Source: Streptomyces griseosporeus (GTDB taxonomy: Bacteria; Actinomycetota; Actinomycetes; Streptomycetales; Streptomycetaceae). From it: DNA of 64,000 nt. Positions 55,604 to 64,000 of the stretch are shown piece after piece. A program made the translations under genes and the position numbers. The number at the start of each line of letters is the position of its first letter. The stretch's first letter is position 1. The stretch is taken from the NCBI RefSeq assembly GCF_014656055.1, contig NZ_BNBR01000003.1:62001-126000 (forward strand), read 5' to 3'. The notes below the pieces were generated by a model, which was not told the origin of the DNA, searched no databases, and was given only the letters and a program-made list of their open reading frames with translations.

Positions 55604-56497
55604 TCAGGCCTGCTCGCCCTCGGCGGCCGGAGCCTCGGCGGCGGGCGCCTCGGCAGCGGGGGCCTCGGCGGCCGGAGCCTCGGCGGCGGGCGCCTCGGCG
55701 GCGGCCGGGGCCTCCTCGGCCTTCTTCTCGCCCTCGAGCAGGTCGCGCTCCCACTCGGCGAGCGGCTCGCCCGCGGCCTTCTCGCCCTTGTCACCGGCGG
55801 CGACGCCGGAGCGGGCGATGAGGCCCTCGGCGACGGCGTCGGCGATCACACGGGTGAGCAGGGTGACGGAGCGGATCGCGTCGTCGTTGCCCGGGATCTT
55901 GTAGTCGACCTCGTCGGGGTCGCAGTTGGTGTCGAGGATGGCGACGACCGGGATGTTGAGCTTCCGGGCCTCACCGACCGCGATGTGCTCCTTCTTGGTG
56001 TCCACGATCCAGACGGCGCTCGGCACCTTCTGCATCTCGCGGATACCGCCGAGGGTCTTCTCCAGCTTGGCCTTCTCGCGGGAGAGGACCAGCAGCTCCT
56101 TCTTGGTCAGACCGGAGGACGCGACGTCCTCGAAGTCGATCTGCTCCAGCTCCTTCAGGCGCTGCAGACGCTTGTAGACGGTCGAGAAGTTGGTGAGCAT
56201 GCCGCCCAGCCAGCGCTGGTTGACGTAGGGCATGCCGACGCGGGTGGCCTGCTCGGCGATGGCCTCCTGCGCCTGCTTCTTCGTGCCGACGAACATGACC
56301 GTGCCGCCGTGGGCGACGGTCTCCTTGACGAACTCGTAGGCGCGGTCGATGTACGACAGCGACTGGAGCAGGTCGATGATGTAGATGCCGTTGCGCTCGG
56401 TGAAGATGAAGCGCTTCATCTTCGGGTTCCAGCGACGGGTCTGGTGACCGAAGTGGACGCCGCTCTCCAGCAGCTCCCGCATCGTGACGACGGCCAT
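55604..56497 (-). CDS. rpsB: 30S ribosomal protein S2
   Basis: A 297-residue S2 protein. The body is canonical: [72 protein letters not shown] and [17 protein letters not shown]. It is ~55 residues longer than E. coli S2 because of an acidic C-terminal tail with five EAPAA-type repeats (~265-293), encoded by 15-bp DNA repeats. ATG 56497 has an AAGGAG site 7 nt upstream. It starts the rpsB-tsf operon; a TACACT -10 candidate lies ~170 bp upstream. S2 binds late to the 30S subunit near S1; the tail would be solvent exposed. Confidence 0.96.
   Translation of the reverse strand: MAVVTMRELLESGVHFGHQTRRWNPKMKRFIFTERNGIYIIDLLQSLSYIDRAYEFVKETVAHGGTVMFVGTKKQAQEAIAEQATRVGMPYVNQRWLGGMLTNFSTVYKRLQRLKELEQIDFEDVASSGLTKKELLVLSREKAKLEKTLGGIREMQKVPSAVWIVDTKKEHIAVGEARKLNIPVVAILDTNCDPDEVDYKIPGNDDAIRSVTLLTRVIADAVAEGLIARSGVAAGDKGEKAAGEPLAEWERDLLEGEKKAEEAPAAAEAPAAEAPAAEAPAAEAPAAEAPAAEGEQA
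55621..55710. repeat. 15-bp tandem repeats in the rpsB 3' end
   Basis: Repeats of the type gcctcggcggcgggc encode the (EAPAA)n tail of S2 on the minus strand. The units are near-identical, which suggests recent slippage or expansion. Confidence 0.8.
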
Positions 56498-56772
56498 GGC
56501 CGTTTCTCCTTGAATTTCTCGGTTGTGCCGCGACCGCCGGCCGGCCGTCGCGCCTGACGCCCGCGGTGCGCCGAGCCACGAAGGACCGAGAGGCGCGGAT
56601 ACGGACCCGTTGCCGGTGGCCGTACCGGGGCGTGCGAAGTCGACCCGGTGGCCCGGGTCGCCAGAAGAAGTGTACGGGACCCGCGGGGCGCCGGGTGACG
56701 CCGCTGTCCACAACCGGCCGGTCGTCCACAGGTCCCGGCCATGATCGACCGGTGTGCGGGACGGTGGTGCGC
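56498..56772. other. Divergent rpsB / M23-protein intergenic region
   Basis: These 275 bp hold the rpsB leader and promoter. On the minus strand TACACT (56673-56668) is a good -10 candidate with no clear -35. A reading frame runs through the region on the plus strand in phase with the M23-like gene, but it lacks family similarity. I see no other gene. Confidence 0.5.
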
Positions 56773-57456
56773 ATGCGAGAGAAGCGAAGTGTGCGGGCCG
56801 TGCTGTGGCCGGCTGTGGCCCTGCTCCTGGTACTGGCGGCCGTGTCCCCGCTGGCCTGGGCGGAAGCCGGGCCGCCGGTGTACGGCGCCGGACCGGCCCG
56901 TGAGCCGACGACCCCGCCCGCGCCGGCTGCACCGGAAGAGGGACCCGTCCCGGCGAAGGAGCCCGTCCCGGCCCAGGAGCCCGTCCCGGCCAAGGAGCCC
57001 GTCCCATCCCAGCCGCCTGTCCCGGCCCTGGCGCGATTCTGGCCGGTCGGCGTGCGCCCGGCGGTCGTCCGCGGTTGGGACCCGCCGCTGACGCCGTACG
57101 GCCGCGGGCACCGCGGTGTGGACCTGGCGGCCGCGCCGGGATCCCCCGTACGGGCGGTGGCGGCGGGCCGGGTGACGTTCGCGGGCCGGGTGGCCGGAAA
57201 GGGCGTGGTGTCGATCGAACTGTCGGGCACGGAGCTGCGCACGACGTACGAGCCGGTGCGGGCGTCGGTGGACAAGGGCGACGAGGTCGCGGCGGGCGAG
57301 GTGGTCGGCACGGTGGAGGCGACGGGCACGCACTGCCCGGCCGGCTGCCTCCACTGGGGCCTGCGCAGAGGCGAGGCCTATCTCGACCCTCTCTCGCTAC
57401 TGCCCCCGGCACTCCTGCGCCGGTCACCGTCGAGGCTGCTCCCGGTACTGACGTAG
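56773..57456 (+). CDS. Secreted M23-type peptidase-like protein with altered active site
   Basis: A ~227-residue exported protein. A signal peptide (~1-29, ending SPLAWA) leads to a proline linker with repeats of [12 protein letters not shown] (~58-82), then an M23/LytM domain (~95-215). The Zn motif GHRGVDLAA supplies His113 and Asp117. At the usual HxH the sequence is CLHWGL, with Cys192 in place of the first His and His194 present. The usual YxH position reads TTYEP. Cys187 and Cys192 could form a disulfide. It may therefore be a weak or inactive cell-wall-binding relative. ATG 56773 or GTG 56764/56767 could start it. It is divergent from rpsB. Confidence 0.78.
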   Translation: MREKRSVRAVLWPAVALLLVLAAVSPLAWAEAGPPVYGAGPAREPTTPPAPAAPEEGPVPAKEPVPAQEPVPAKEPVPSQPPVPALARFWPVGVRPAVVRGWDPPLTPYGRGHRGVDLAAAPGSPVRAVAAGRVTFAGRVAGKGVVSIELSGTELRTTYEPVRASVDKGDEVAAGEVVGTVEATGTHCPAGCLHWGLRRGEAYLDPLSLLPPALLRRSPSRLLPVLT

Positions 57457-57475
57457 CCCGGCCGCCGACGCCGAC

Positions 57476-57573
57476 CCGGCTCGGGCGCCGGTGCTGACAC
57501 CGCTCGACCCGGCTCGGCCGCCGGCGCTGACACGGCTCGACGCGGCTCGGGCTCCGGTACTGGACGCAGCCCG
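57476..57573. repeat. Degenerate 33-bp tandem repeats
   Basis: Units of about 33 bp starting cggctcgg and containing gccggtgctgacac recur at 57476-57508 and 57509-57541. A weaker copy is at 57542-57573, and further diverged copies extend to ~57650. They fill the gap between the M23-like and TetR stops. I see no gene in them. Confidence 0.75.
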
Positions 57574-57676
57574 GGCATCGGCTTCGGCCCAGCTCGCCCG
57601 CCGGTGCTGACACCGCTCCACACGGCTCGGCCGTTGGTGCTGACGCAGCGCCTTCCGGTACGGCGGTCAGCCGGCC

Positions 57677-58258
57677 TCAGCCGCGCACGCCCCGCAGCGC
57701 CATCGCCACCGCCGCCTCGGCGATCACGCCGGGTTCCTCCGCCGCGCCCAGCTCCAGCCGCCGCACGGCCGCGTCCACGACCCCTTGCAGCAGCATCGCC
57801 GCGAGCCGGGGCTCCCGGTGGCCCAGGTCCGCCAGCGCCTCGACGATCATCGCGACCAGACCGCCGTGCGCCGCCCGGATCTTCTCCCGGGCGCCCGCGT
57901 CCAGCTCGCTCGCGGAGATCGCGACCACGGCCCGGTGCCGCCGGTCCCCGACCAGCTCCAGCTGCTTGCGAACATAGGCCTCGACCTTCCCCTCGGCAGA
58001 GTCGACCGCGGCCATCGCCGCGCCGACCTCCGCCGCCCACACGGGAAAGTCGACCTCGCACAGCTCCTCGACCACGGCGGCCCGTGACCGGAAGTACTCG
58101 TAGACGGAGGACCGCGCCAGCCCCGTCCGCTCGGCGAGCGCGGGGAAGGTCAGGGCCTCCGTCCCGCCCTCGGACAGCAACGACCGGGCCGCGTCCAGCA
58201 GGGCGGCTCGCTGCATCGACCGGTGCTCGGCCACGGAGGCCGCTCGAATCCTTGGCAC
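57677..58258 (-). CDS. TetR/AcrR-family regulator
   Basis: A 193-residue regulator. The helix-turn-helix spans ~18-65: LLDAARSLLSEGGTEALTFP, ALAERTGLARSSVYEYFRSR. The C-terminal ligand-binding domain is all helical and ends AVAMALRGVRG. Its target is unknown. It lies 64 bp downstream of whiG on the same strand, so it may be co-transcribed with it, though most whiG transcripts may end before. No divergent gene is present, so the usual TetR autoregulatory arrangement does not point to a target. Confidence 0.87.
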   Translation of the reverse strand: MPRIRAASVAEHRSMQRAALLDAARSLLSEGGTEALTFPALAERTGLARSSVYEYFRSRAAVVEELCEVDFPVWAAEVGAAMAAVDSAEGKVEAYVRKQLELVGDRRHRAVVAISASELDAGAREKIRAAHGGLVAMIVEALADLGHREPRLAAMLLQGVVDAAVRRLELGAAEEPGVIAEAAVAMALRGVRG

Positions 58259-58322
58259 GTCACCACTTTACGGACGCGCCCCGCGCGGCGGCAGTGACCG
58301 TGGTGCGGGAGTGACCGCGGTG

Positions 58323-59165
58323 TCAGCGCCCGAACCCGGCCAGCTTCGCCCGCAGCTGCAGGACCGACTTGGTGTGGATCTGGCTGACCCGGCTCTCGGT
58401 GACACCGAGGACGTTGCCGATCTCGGCGAGCGTCAGGCCCTCGTAGTAGTAGAGCGTGACCACGGTCTTCTCGCGCTCGGGCAGCGTGTTGATCGCCCGC
58501 GCCAGGAACCTGCGCAGCTCCCGGTCCTCGGCGACCTCGACCGGGTTGTCGGCGGCGGTGTCCTCCAGCGTGTCCATGAAGCTGAGGCCGTCGCCGCCCT
58601 CGCTGCCGACGTGCAGCAGCTCCTCCAGGGCGACGACGTTGGCCAACGACAACTGGCTGAACACGGCGTGCAGTTCGTCCACGCGGATGCCGAGTTCGGC
58701 GGCGACCTCCTGCTCGGTCGGGGTGCGCCGCAGCCGCGCCTCCAGCGTGGCGTAGGCGCGCTCCACGTTGCGCGCCTTCTGCCGTACCGACCTCGGGATC
58801 CAGTCCAGCGCCCGCAGCTCGTCGATCATCGCGCCGCGGATCCGGGTGATCGCGTAGGTCTCGAACTTGATCTCCCGGTCGATGTCGAACTTCTCGATCG
58901 CGTCGATCAGCCCGAAGACGCCGGAGGAGACGAAGTCGGCCTGCTCGACGTTGGGCGGCAGCCCCACGCTCACCCGGCCCGCCACGTACTTCACGAGGGG
59001 CGAGTAGTGCAGGATCAGCTGCTCCCGCAGCCGCTCGTCACCCGTCGCCTTGTACGACCGCCAGAGCTCTTCGAGCGTGGAGGGAGCGGGCGGCCGCACG
59101 CTGCCACCGTCGCGGGCGGCCGGCGGGACCGCCGCCCGGTCGGAGCCGGAGGTGTGCTGGGGCAT
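58323..59165 (-). CDS. whiG: Sporulation sigma factor WhiG
   Basis: A 280-residue sigma factor of the FliA/WhiG group, required for commitment of aerial hyphae to sporulation. Region 2 has [20 protein letters not shown] and the -10-recognition helix [20 protein letters not shown]. Region 3 starts [20 protein letters not shown]. Region 4 ends with [20 protein letters not shown] then [12 protein letters not shown]. The length equals that of S. coelicolor WhiG. ATG 59165 follows an AAGG site. It is known to be held inactive by the anti-sigma RsiG with c-di-GMP; the sites are in this family. The dprA-whiG spacing is 292 bp. Confidence 0.96.
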   Translation of the reverse strand: MPQHTSGSDRAAVPPAARDGGSVRPPAPSTLEELWRSYKATGDERLREQLILHYSPLVKYVAGRVSVGLPPNVEQADFVSSGVFGLIDAIEKFDIDREIKFETYAITRIRGAMIDELRALDWIPRSVRQKARNVERAYATLEARLRRTPTEQEVAAELGIRVDELHAVFSQLSLANVVALEELLHVGSEGGDGLSFMDTLEDTAADNPVEVAEDRELRRFLARAINTLPEREKTVVTLYYYEGLTLAEIGNVLGVTESRVSQIHTKSVLQLRAKLAGFGR

Positions 59166-59457
59166 TCGTCGCCTTGTGCCGTTCTGCCGTGAATCAGGTC
59201 GGGTCGGGGGTGGGTGGGTGTAGCTGTCGGTCTGTGTCGAGTTGCAGGTCTGTCGGCCGATGTGTGTCGGAATCCTCGTGAGCGTAGCGTGACTGGACTG
59301 TCGCGGTGCGCGAAGAGCGAGCCTCGATCCTTACGCAGATACGTTCCGCTGATTTTCCCGCCGGTCCGCGACGGTCGCTCTGCGTGACGTGATGGAGGGT
59401 CAACTGCCTGAATTCCCAAGGCGGTAGGCGTTCCCCCGGACGGCCGAACACGCTGCG
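59166..59457. other. dprA-whiG intergenic region (whiG promoter region)
   Basis: These 292 bp precede whiG on the minus strand. I see candidate hexamers (TTGACC near 59401 and TACGCT near 59285, minus strand) but no confident pair. There is no gene, no long inverted repeat and no remnant of a mobile element. Confidence 0.45.
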
Positions 59458-60621
59458 TCAGCACGGGCTTGCGTCGCCCCGGACGGAGACGATCGCCTGG
59501 CGTGTCAACTTCCAGCCGTCGCCGAGCCGTTCGACGTAACCAAGTGCTCGTAGTTCGTACAGTCTCGCGAGCGCGTCCTCCGGCGTGGTCTGCGCGCCGC
59601 GCGCGATCTCCTGCGCCCCGGCCGCGCGCCGGCCGGGCAGGGCGGCCAGGACCCGCCGGGCACCGGGTTCCAGCAGGTCACGCGGGAGGACGGGGCCGCG
59701 TCTGGCCGGGGCCAGCTCGCCCATGTCGCCGACCAGTTCGACGACTTCCGCGGCGTCGGTGACGAGGACCGCCTCCCCGCGCAGCAATTCGTGCACCCCG
59801 GCCGAGCGTGCGCTGGTGGCGGGGCCCGGCACGCCCATGGTGTGCCGGCCGAGGCGCTGGGCGGCCCGGGCGGTGACGAGCGAGCCGCTGCGGTGGGCGG
59901 CCTCGACGACGACGGTTCCCGCGGTGAGCGCCGCGATCACCCGGTTGCGCTGCACGAACCGGCTGGGCGTCGGATGGTCGCCAGGCGGCAACTCCCCGAT
60001 CACGAGGCCCTGTTCCGCGATCCTGTTGATCAGCTCGGTGTGGCCGCGGGGGTAGGGCCGGTCGACGCCGCAGGCCAGGACGGCGACGGTGGCGCCGCCC
60101 GCGCCGAGGGCGCCGCGATGGGCGGCGCCGTCGATGCCGTAGGCGCCGCCGGAGACCACGACCCAGCCGCGTTCGGCGAGGCCGGCGGCGAGGGTGGCGG
60201 CCATGTGGGCGCCGTACTCGGTGCAGGCGCGGGCGCCGACGACGGCGACGGATCTCAGCGCCCACATCCGCAGGCTGGGCCGCCCGCGCACCCACAGCCC
60301 GAGCGGCCGGGCGTCGCCCAGGTCGTCGAGCTGCCCCGGCCACTCGGGGTCGCCCGGCGCGACGAACCGCACACCGGCCCGGCGCGCGATGTCCAGGTCA
60401 CGGCGGGGTTCGGCCCGCGTGGCCCGGGCCAGCAGGCCGTCCCACCGCTGCCCGCTGACGCCCGGCAGCGCGGTCCCCTGCCCCCGCAGTCGCCGGACCA
60501 CTTCCCGTGCCCCCAGCTCCCGCACCCACCGCCCGCCGGTCTCGTCGCCGGGTTCGACGACCCGGGTGAGGAAGACCCTGGCCAGCAGTTCCTCGTCGTC
60601 CGGGTCCGAGGCGCGGCTCAT
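59458..60621 (-). CDS. dprA: DNA-processing protein DprA
   Basis: A 387-residue DprA/Smf protein that binds incoming single-stranded DNA and loads RecA. The Rossmann-like core has VAVVGARACTEYGAHMAATL (~120-140), VVSGGAYGIDGAAHRGAL (~165), PPGDHPTPSRFVQRNRVIAA (~218) and VVVEAAHRSGSLVTARAAQR. A C-terminal winged-helix-like domain (~310-387) follows. The ATG overlaps the yifB stop (ATGA), so translation is coupled. Streptomyces are not known for natural competence; DprA is nonetheless conserved. Identity is secure. Confidence 0.94.
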   Translation of the reverse strand: MSRASDPDDEELLARVFLTRVVEPGDETGGRWVRELGAREVVRRLRGQGTALPGVSGQRWDGLLARATRAEPRRDLDIARRAGVRFVAPGDPEWPGQLDDLGDARPLGLWVRGRPSLRMWALRSVAVVGARACTEYGAHMAATLAAGLAERGWVVVSGGAYGIDGAAHRGALGAGGATVAVLACGVDRPYPRGHTELINRIAEQGLVIGELPPGDHPTPSRFVQRNRVIAALTAGTVVVEAAHRSGSLVTARAAQRLGRHTMGVPGPATSARSAGVHELLRGEAVLVTDAAEVVELVGDMGELAPARRGPVLPRDLLEPGARRVLAALPGRRAAGAQEIARGAQTTPEDALARLYELRALGYVERLGDGWKLTRQAIVSVRGDASPC

Positions 60622-62243
60622 GTCAGCGCTCCGATGGCCATGGGGACGCCGCGCGGCACGCCGGTGCGCAGTTGCAGGGCCAGGGCGACGTCCGTCGCGT
60701 CGGGCCGGTCGTGGCCGACGAGGTCGGCGACGGTCCAGGCCACCCGCAGCACCCGATCGAGGCCACGCGCCGTCAGCACGCCGCGTTCGAGGTTGCGCTC
60801 GGCCTCGTCCATCGCGCCGGGCTCGGCGTGCCAGCGGGTGCGCAGCTCACGGCCCGGCACCTCGCTGTTGGTCAGCCACGGGGTGCCCGCGAGCCGTGCC
60901 GCGGCGCGCTCCCGGGCGGCCCGTACCCGGGCGGCGACGATCGCCGTGGACTCGCCCCCGGGGCCGCGCCGGGCGAGTTCGGCGCGGCCCACCGGTTCCA
61001 CCTCGACGCGCAGGTCGACGCGGTCGAGCAACGGGCCGGAGATCCTCGCCTGGTAGCGCCGGATCGCCGAGGGCGGGCAGTCGCACAGGGTGTCGCGCTG
61101 GGAGAAGCGTCCGCAGGGGCAGGGGTTGGCGGCGAGGACCATCAGGAACTTCGCCGGGAAGCGCACCACCCCCGCGCTGCGGGCGATCACCACGTGCCCG
61201 GATTCCAGGGGCTGGCGCAGGGCGTCGAGGGCCTGGCCGCTGAATTCTGGAGTTTCGTCCAAAAAGAGCACGCCTCGATGTGCGAGGGACACGGCGCCGG
61301 GCCGCGCGATGTTCGGGCCGCCGCCGACGAGGGCCTGCATGGTGGCCGAGTGGTGCGGGGCGCAGTACGGGGCCACGTCGATCAGCGGTTTGCCCGGTGG
61401 CAGCAGCCCGGCCACCGAGTGCACCGCCGTGACCTCCAGGGACTCGGCCCGGGTGAGCCGGGGCAGCACGGCGGGCAGCCGCTCGGCGAGCATGGTCTTG
61501 CCGGCCCCGGGCGGGCCTTCGAGGAAGAGATGGTGTCCGCCCGCGGCGGCCACCTCGACCGCCGTGCGCGCCGAGATCTGTCCGACGACGTCGGCCAGGT
61601 CGTGGCCCTGGTCCTGCTGGGCGGCGCCGAGGCTGTGCATGCCGGTGGCCGCGCCCGTGCCGGGCACCCGCAGCCCGGCCAGCAGCGGATCCGGGCGGCC
61701 CAGCTCGTCGGGTTCCTCCTCGGGCACGGGCTCGTCGGTCAGGACGGCGATCAGCTGGCGCAGGCTGCGCACGCCGAGCACCGACACCCCCGGCACCAGG
61801 GACGCCTCGGCGGCCGCGCACTCGGGCACGACCACCTGTTCGTACCCGGCGTCGGCCGCGGCCAGTACGGCCGGCAGGATGCCGCGCACCGGCCTGACCC
61901 GTCCGTCCAGGCCCAGCTCGCCGATCATCACGATGTCGGCGAGCACGCGCGGGTCGATCCGTTCCGCCGCGCCGAGCACCGCGCAGGCCACGGCCAGGTC
62001 GAAGCCGCTGCCCGCCTTGGGCACCGACGCCGGGCTGAGCCCGACGGTGAGTTTCTTCTGCGGCCATTCACCGCCGGAATTGACCACCGCGGCCCGCACC
62101 CGGTCCCGGCTCTCGGTCAGGCTCTTGTCCGGGAGGCCCACCAGGGTGAACGCCGCGACGCCCGGTTCGAGGTCGGCCTGGACTTCGACGACGACGCCCT
62201 CGACGCCGACGAGGGCCACGGAGCACGTGCGTGCGAAGCCCAT
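60618..62243 (-). CDS. YifB-family (ComM-like) AAA+ ATPase
   Basis: A 541-residue protein with an N-terminal ChlI/Lon-like domain (~1-175; DLAVACAVLGAAERID), a magnesium-chelatase-type AAA+ domain and a C-terminal Mg-chelatase C domain (~410-535). Walker A is EGPPGAGKTMLAERLPAVL (~240). Walker B is GVLFLDETPEFS and the sensor region is NPCPCG. YifB proteins are not chelatases; the relative ComM is a hexameric helicase promoting branch migration in DNA uptake. Its coupling to dprA here and the yraN gene upstream support a DNA-processing role. The start is two bases after the yraN stop. Confidence 0.92.
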   Translation of the reverse strand: MGFARTCSVALVGVEGVVVEVQADLEPGVAAFTLVGLPDKSLTESRDRVRAAVVNSGGEWPQKKLTVGLSPASVPKAGSGFDLAVACAVLGAAERIDPRVLADIVMIGELGLDGRVRPVRGILPAVLAAADAGYEQVVVPECAAAEASLVPGVSVLGVRSLRQLIAVLTDEPVPEEEPDELGRPDPLLAGLRVPGTGAATGMHSLGAAQQDQGHDLADVVGQISARTAVEVAAAGGHHLFLEGPPGAGKTMLAERLPAVLPRLTRAESLEVTAVHSVAGLLPPGKPLIDVAPYCAPHHSATMQALVGGGPNIARPGAVSLAHRGVLFLDETPEFSGQALDALRQPLESGHVVIARSAGVVRFPAKFLMVLAANPCPCGRFSQRDTLCDCPPSAIRRYQARISGPLLDRVDLRVEVEPVGRAELARRGPGGESTAIVAARVRAARERAAARLAGTPWLTNSEVPGRELRTRWHAEPGAMDEAERNLERGVLTARGLDRVLRVAWTVADLVGHDRPDATDVALALQLRTGVPRGVPMAIGALT

Positions 62244-62244
62244 C

Positions 62245-62661
62245 TCAGGCCACCCCCCGCACGTGCTCGACGACGGGCGCGCCGCGCCGGGGCAGGACCA
62301 CGCCGACCAGGTCGATGCGGACGCCGCCCGGCGGGGCTCCTCCGTGGGTGTGGATCCAGTGCTCGGCGAGGGCCTGGAGCCGCCGGGCCTTCTCCGGGCC
62401 CACCGCTGCCATGGGGTGCTCGTAGGAGCCGCCCCTGCGGGTCTTCACCTCGCACACCACCAGGACGTCGCCGTCCCGGGCCACGATGTCGATCTCGCCG
62501 GACCGGCCGGCGCGCCAGTTGCGCGCCAGGACCGTCATTCCGGACGCGGCGAGCCGCCGGGCGGCCAGTGTCTCGCCGTATGTGCCGAGTGCGCTGCGTG
62601 CCTGATGGGTCTGCTGGGTCTGCTGGGTCTGCTGAGCGTGACGGATGTGTCGGGTGTTCAT
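62245..62661 (-). CDS. YraN/UPF0102-family nuclease-like protein
   Basis: A 138-residue protein of the YraN (UPF0102) family with an endonuclease-like core: [20 protein letters not shown] (~22-41), [15 protein letters not shown] (~50-64) and [11 protein letters not shown] (~67-77). The E-D-ExK pattern is the nuclease signature. A short [10 protein letters not shown] repeat sits in the N-terminal tail. ATG 62661 has a GGAGGTGG site 8 nt upstream. It is the first of the yraN-yifB-dprA set, a conserved grouping. Function is probably in DNA repair or uptake but unproven in the family. Confidence 0.9.
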   Translation of the reverse strand: MNTRHIRHAQQTQQTQQTHQARSALGTYGETLAARRLAASGMTVLARNWRAGRSGEIDIVARDGDVLVVCEVKTRRGGSYEHPMAAVGPEKARRLQALAEHWIHTHGGAPPGGVRIDLVGVVLPRRGAPVVEHVRGVA

Positions 62662-62770
62662 GTCGGCACCACCTCCGGTGCCAACCGTCACCGATCCCCC
62701 GCCATCGAGTGGATCTTGGTGCGTTACCCGGCGGTTGTGGAAAACTCCGTCACCCACACGGGTACACGAC

Positions 62771-63079
62771 TCAGCTGCCCGGCAGCTCCAGATCGCTCTT
62801 GTTCAGCTCCTCGATGTTCACGTCCTTGAACGTGAGCACCCGCACCTGCTTCACGAAGCGCGCCGGCCGGTACATGTCCCAGACCCAGGCGTCCGCCATG
62901 GACACCTCGAAGAACACCTCGCCCTGGACCGAGTGCACCTGCATCTCGTAGTCGTTGGTCAGGTAGAAGCGCCGCTCGGTCTCGATCACGTATTTGAACA
63001 GACCGACGACATCGCGGTACTCCCGGTAGAGCTTCAGCTCCATCTCGGTCTCGTACTTCTCGAGGTCCTCGGCGCTCAT
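62771..63079 (-). CDS. DUF2469 domain-containing protein
   Basis: A 102-residue acidic protein conserved across actinobacteria. It starts [20 protein letters not shown], continues [20 protein letters not shown], and ends [18 protein letters not shown]. The sequence is nearly invariant in the family, yet no function is known. It is probably small, cytosolic and alpha/beta. It lies between the NUDIX gene and the yraN cluster on the same strand, and is often found next to signal peptidase and rnhB genes in Streptomyces. ATG 63079 has a GGGGAA site. Confidence 0.92.
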   Translation of the reverse strand: MSAEDLEKYETEMELKLYREYRDVVGLFKYVIETERRFYLTNDYEMQVHSVQGEVFFEVSMADAWVWDMYRPARFVKQVRVLTFKDVNIEELNKSDLELPGS

Positions 63080-63135
63080 GGCATGTTCCCCTTCAGCCGT
63101 GCGGTCCCCCCATTGTGCGCCAGTCCCCTGAGCCT

Positions 63136-63642
63136 CTAGACGATTTCCGTCTCCAGGGTCACGGGCCCGGCGGGGGCACCTTCGTCGAGCAGACTGCGCA
63201 ACAGCTCGGCGAGTCTCGTCGGATACACCGTCTCATGCGTTCCGCTCAGTTCCGCACAGGTCCACCACCTCGCCCCGGCGACGCTGCGCCGCTCCAGCTC
63301 CGTCAGAGCCGTGGCCCGGGTCGCCGTCGTCGTCGTACGGGCCAGGAAGTACCACTCGTCCTGGTCCCAGCGGCGGCCCGCGAACGGGAACGAGCACTGC
63401 CGCCGCCACAGCACCGGGCCGAGGTCGACCTCGGTGATGCCCGTCTCCTCGGCGAGTTCCCGCAGGGCGGCCTCCTCACGGGTCTCGTCGCCCTCCACAC
63501 CGCCGCCCGGCGTGAACCACCAGTCGTCGGCCGGATCGCCCGGCTCGTGGCCGTGCAGCAGCAGGATGCGGTCGTCCGGGTCGAGCAGCACCACCCGGGC
63601 CACCTTCCGCAGCGGCCGCTCCTCGCGCACCTCAGCGGACAC
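63136..63642 (-). CDS. NUDIX hydrolase
   Basis: A 168-residue NUDIX enzyme. KVARVVLLDPDDRILLLHGH opens the fold. The NUDIX box is GGGVEGDETREEAALRELAE then ETGI, with the catalytic REx2EE as RELAEETG. The WWFTPGGG context before the box is typical of 8-oxo-dGTPase-like or ADP-ribose pyrophosphatase-like members. The GTG start at 63642 overlaps the signal peptidase gene's 3' end by 11 bp, so the two are coupled. Substrate unknown. Confidence 0.88.
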   Translation of the reverse strand: MSAEVREERPLRKVARVVLLDPDDRILLLHGHEPGDPADDWWFTPGGGVEGDETREEAALRELAEETGITEVDLGPVLWRRQCSFPFAGRRWDQDEWYFLARTTTTATRATALTELERRSVAGARWWTCAELSGTHETVYPTRLAELLRSLLDEGAPAGPVTLETEIV

Positions 63643-64000
63643 CGGCGGGCTCCGCCGTGCGGGCCGCGGGGCGGGAGCGCCCGCCCAGCCGCTTGGCGAC
63701 CGGCCCGTAGGCGCCGCCGCCGAGGACGAGGACCGCGCCGGCGATCACGGCGCCCATGATCATGCGCAGCGGCCCGGGCTCCGACAGCGGGCCGAGAGTC
63801 TCGAAGCCCGTCGGACGCTTCAGCATGCCGTCCCACGGCCACACCACGGCGTCCACCCGGGCCGACACCGCGCTGCGCGCCACCGTGCCGCTGGCGGCGT
63901 CGGTGAGGTGGGCGGTGGAGTCCAGGGAGCCGCGCCGCTCGTCACCGAGCAGGAACAGGCGGCCCTCGGGCACCTTCACGGTGGGGAAGTCGGTGATCTC
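63632..64000 (-). CDS. Signal peptidase I, C-terminal part (cut by window edge)
   Basis: The last ~122 residues of a type I signal peptidase, an inner-membrane serine protease that removes signal peptides. VPEGRLFLLGDERRGSLDST is box E of the family (GDxRxxSxDS), near the right edge. The catalytic Ser and Lys are upstream of the window. A single C-terminal membrane span (LRMIMGAVIAGAVLVLGGGA) and basic tail follow, as in Streptomyces Sip proteins, which have an extra C-terminal anchor. Streptomyces carry a cluster of four sip genes at this locus; which one this is cannot be told. Confidence 0.88.
   Translation of the reverse strand, partial: EITDFPTVKVPEGRLFLLGDERRGSLDSTAHLTDAASGTVARSAVSARVDAVVWPWDGMLKRPTGFETLGPLSEPGPLRMIMGAVIAGAVLVLGGGAYGPVAKRLGGRSRPAARTAEPAGVR

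Noticed and set aside
60618-62243. Calling the AAA+ gene a magnesium chelatase subunit
   Set aside because: The domain order (Lon/ChlI-like N-terminus, AAA+, C-terminal domain) and linkage to yraN and dprA match YifB/ComM, not a tetrapyrrole chelatase.

Overview
The window is a 64-kb piece of a Streptomyces chromosome. The evidence is very high GC with strong third-position bias, GTG and even TTG starts, a whiG sigma factor gene, an rpsB-tsf-pyrH-frr-cdsA block, a DasR-type chitinase promoter, and gene order that I recall from the S. coelicolor SCO56xx region (recall, not a search). It is mostly core chromosome. I saw no prophage, insertion sequence, CRISPR array, tRNA or rRNA.

Layout. (1) 1-9180: a sugar locus. 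A minus-strand operon encodes a lipoprotein binding protein, two permeases, a GH42 beta-galactosidase and a GH95-type enzyme cut by the left edge. A GH3 enzyme is divergent from it. Two identical 14-bp palindromes in the shared promoter region look like LacI-family operators. (2) 9259-16709: a secreted beta-propeller-like protein, an aldehyde dehydrogenase, a GTPase-less EF-Tu-like protein with tandem repeats at both ends of its gene, a PucR regulator and an orphan VirD4/TraG-like membrane ATPase. (3) 17006-29689: gabT, a PAP2 phosphatase, a GH18 chitinase, a small hypothetical gene, and a six-gene polyamine operon (aldehyde dehydrogenase, PotD-A-B-C, FAD amine oxidase) divergent from a NADAR gene. 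(4) 29755-36078: a DUF4190 protein, a deaminase probably of the futalosine menaquinone pathway, a GDPD, an F420-reductase-like gene with a divergent HxlR regulator, two membrane proteins, and a histidine-rich secreted protein behind a CsoR-like operator. (5) 36155-39682: a second aminobutyraldehyde dehydrogenase, a divergent AsnC/Lrp regulator and an aminotransferase. (6) 39868-45485: an ABC exporter-like pair, a VOC protein, a LOG-like protein, a sortase-anchored LAETG protein and a mycothiol-dependent isomerase-type protein. (7) 45511-49474: a thiamine ABC transporter (binding protein, permease, ATPase) behind a TPP riboswitch. (8) 49502-64000: housekeeping genes: rlmN, NUDIX, cdsA, frr, pyrH, tsf, rpsB, an M23-like protein, TetR, whiG, dprA, yifB, yraN, DUF2469, NUDIX, and a signal peptidase I cut by the right edge.

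How the parts fit. Regions 3 and 5 together form a polyamine/GABA catabolic set: uptake, amine oxidation or transamination, two aldehyde dehydrogenases and GabT. Both divergent promoter regions carry the same unusual inverted repeat (arms ending in CGTTG, 16-nt spacer), a good candidate operator for the AsnC regulator encoded beside one of them. The least conventional item is the GTPase-less EF-Tu-like gene. Its start module (SD plus GTG) is tandemly duplicated, and its stop lies in a triple 27-bp repeat.
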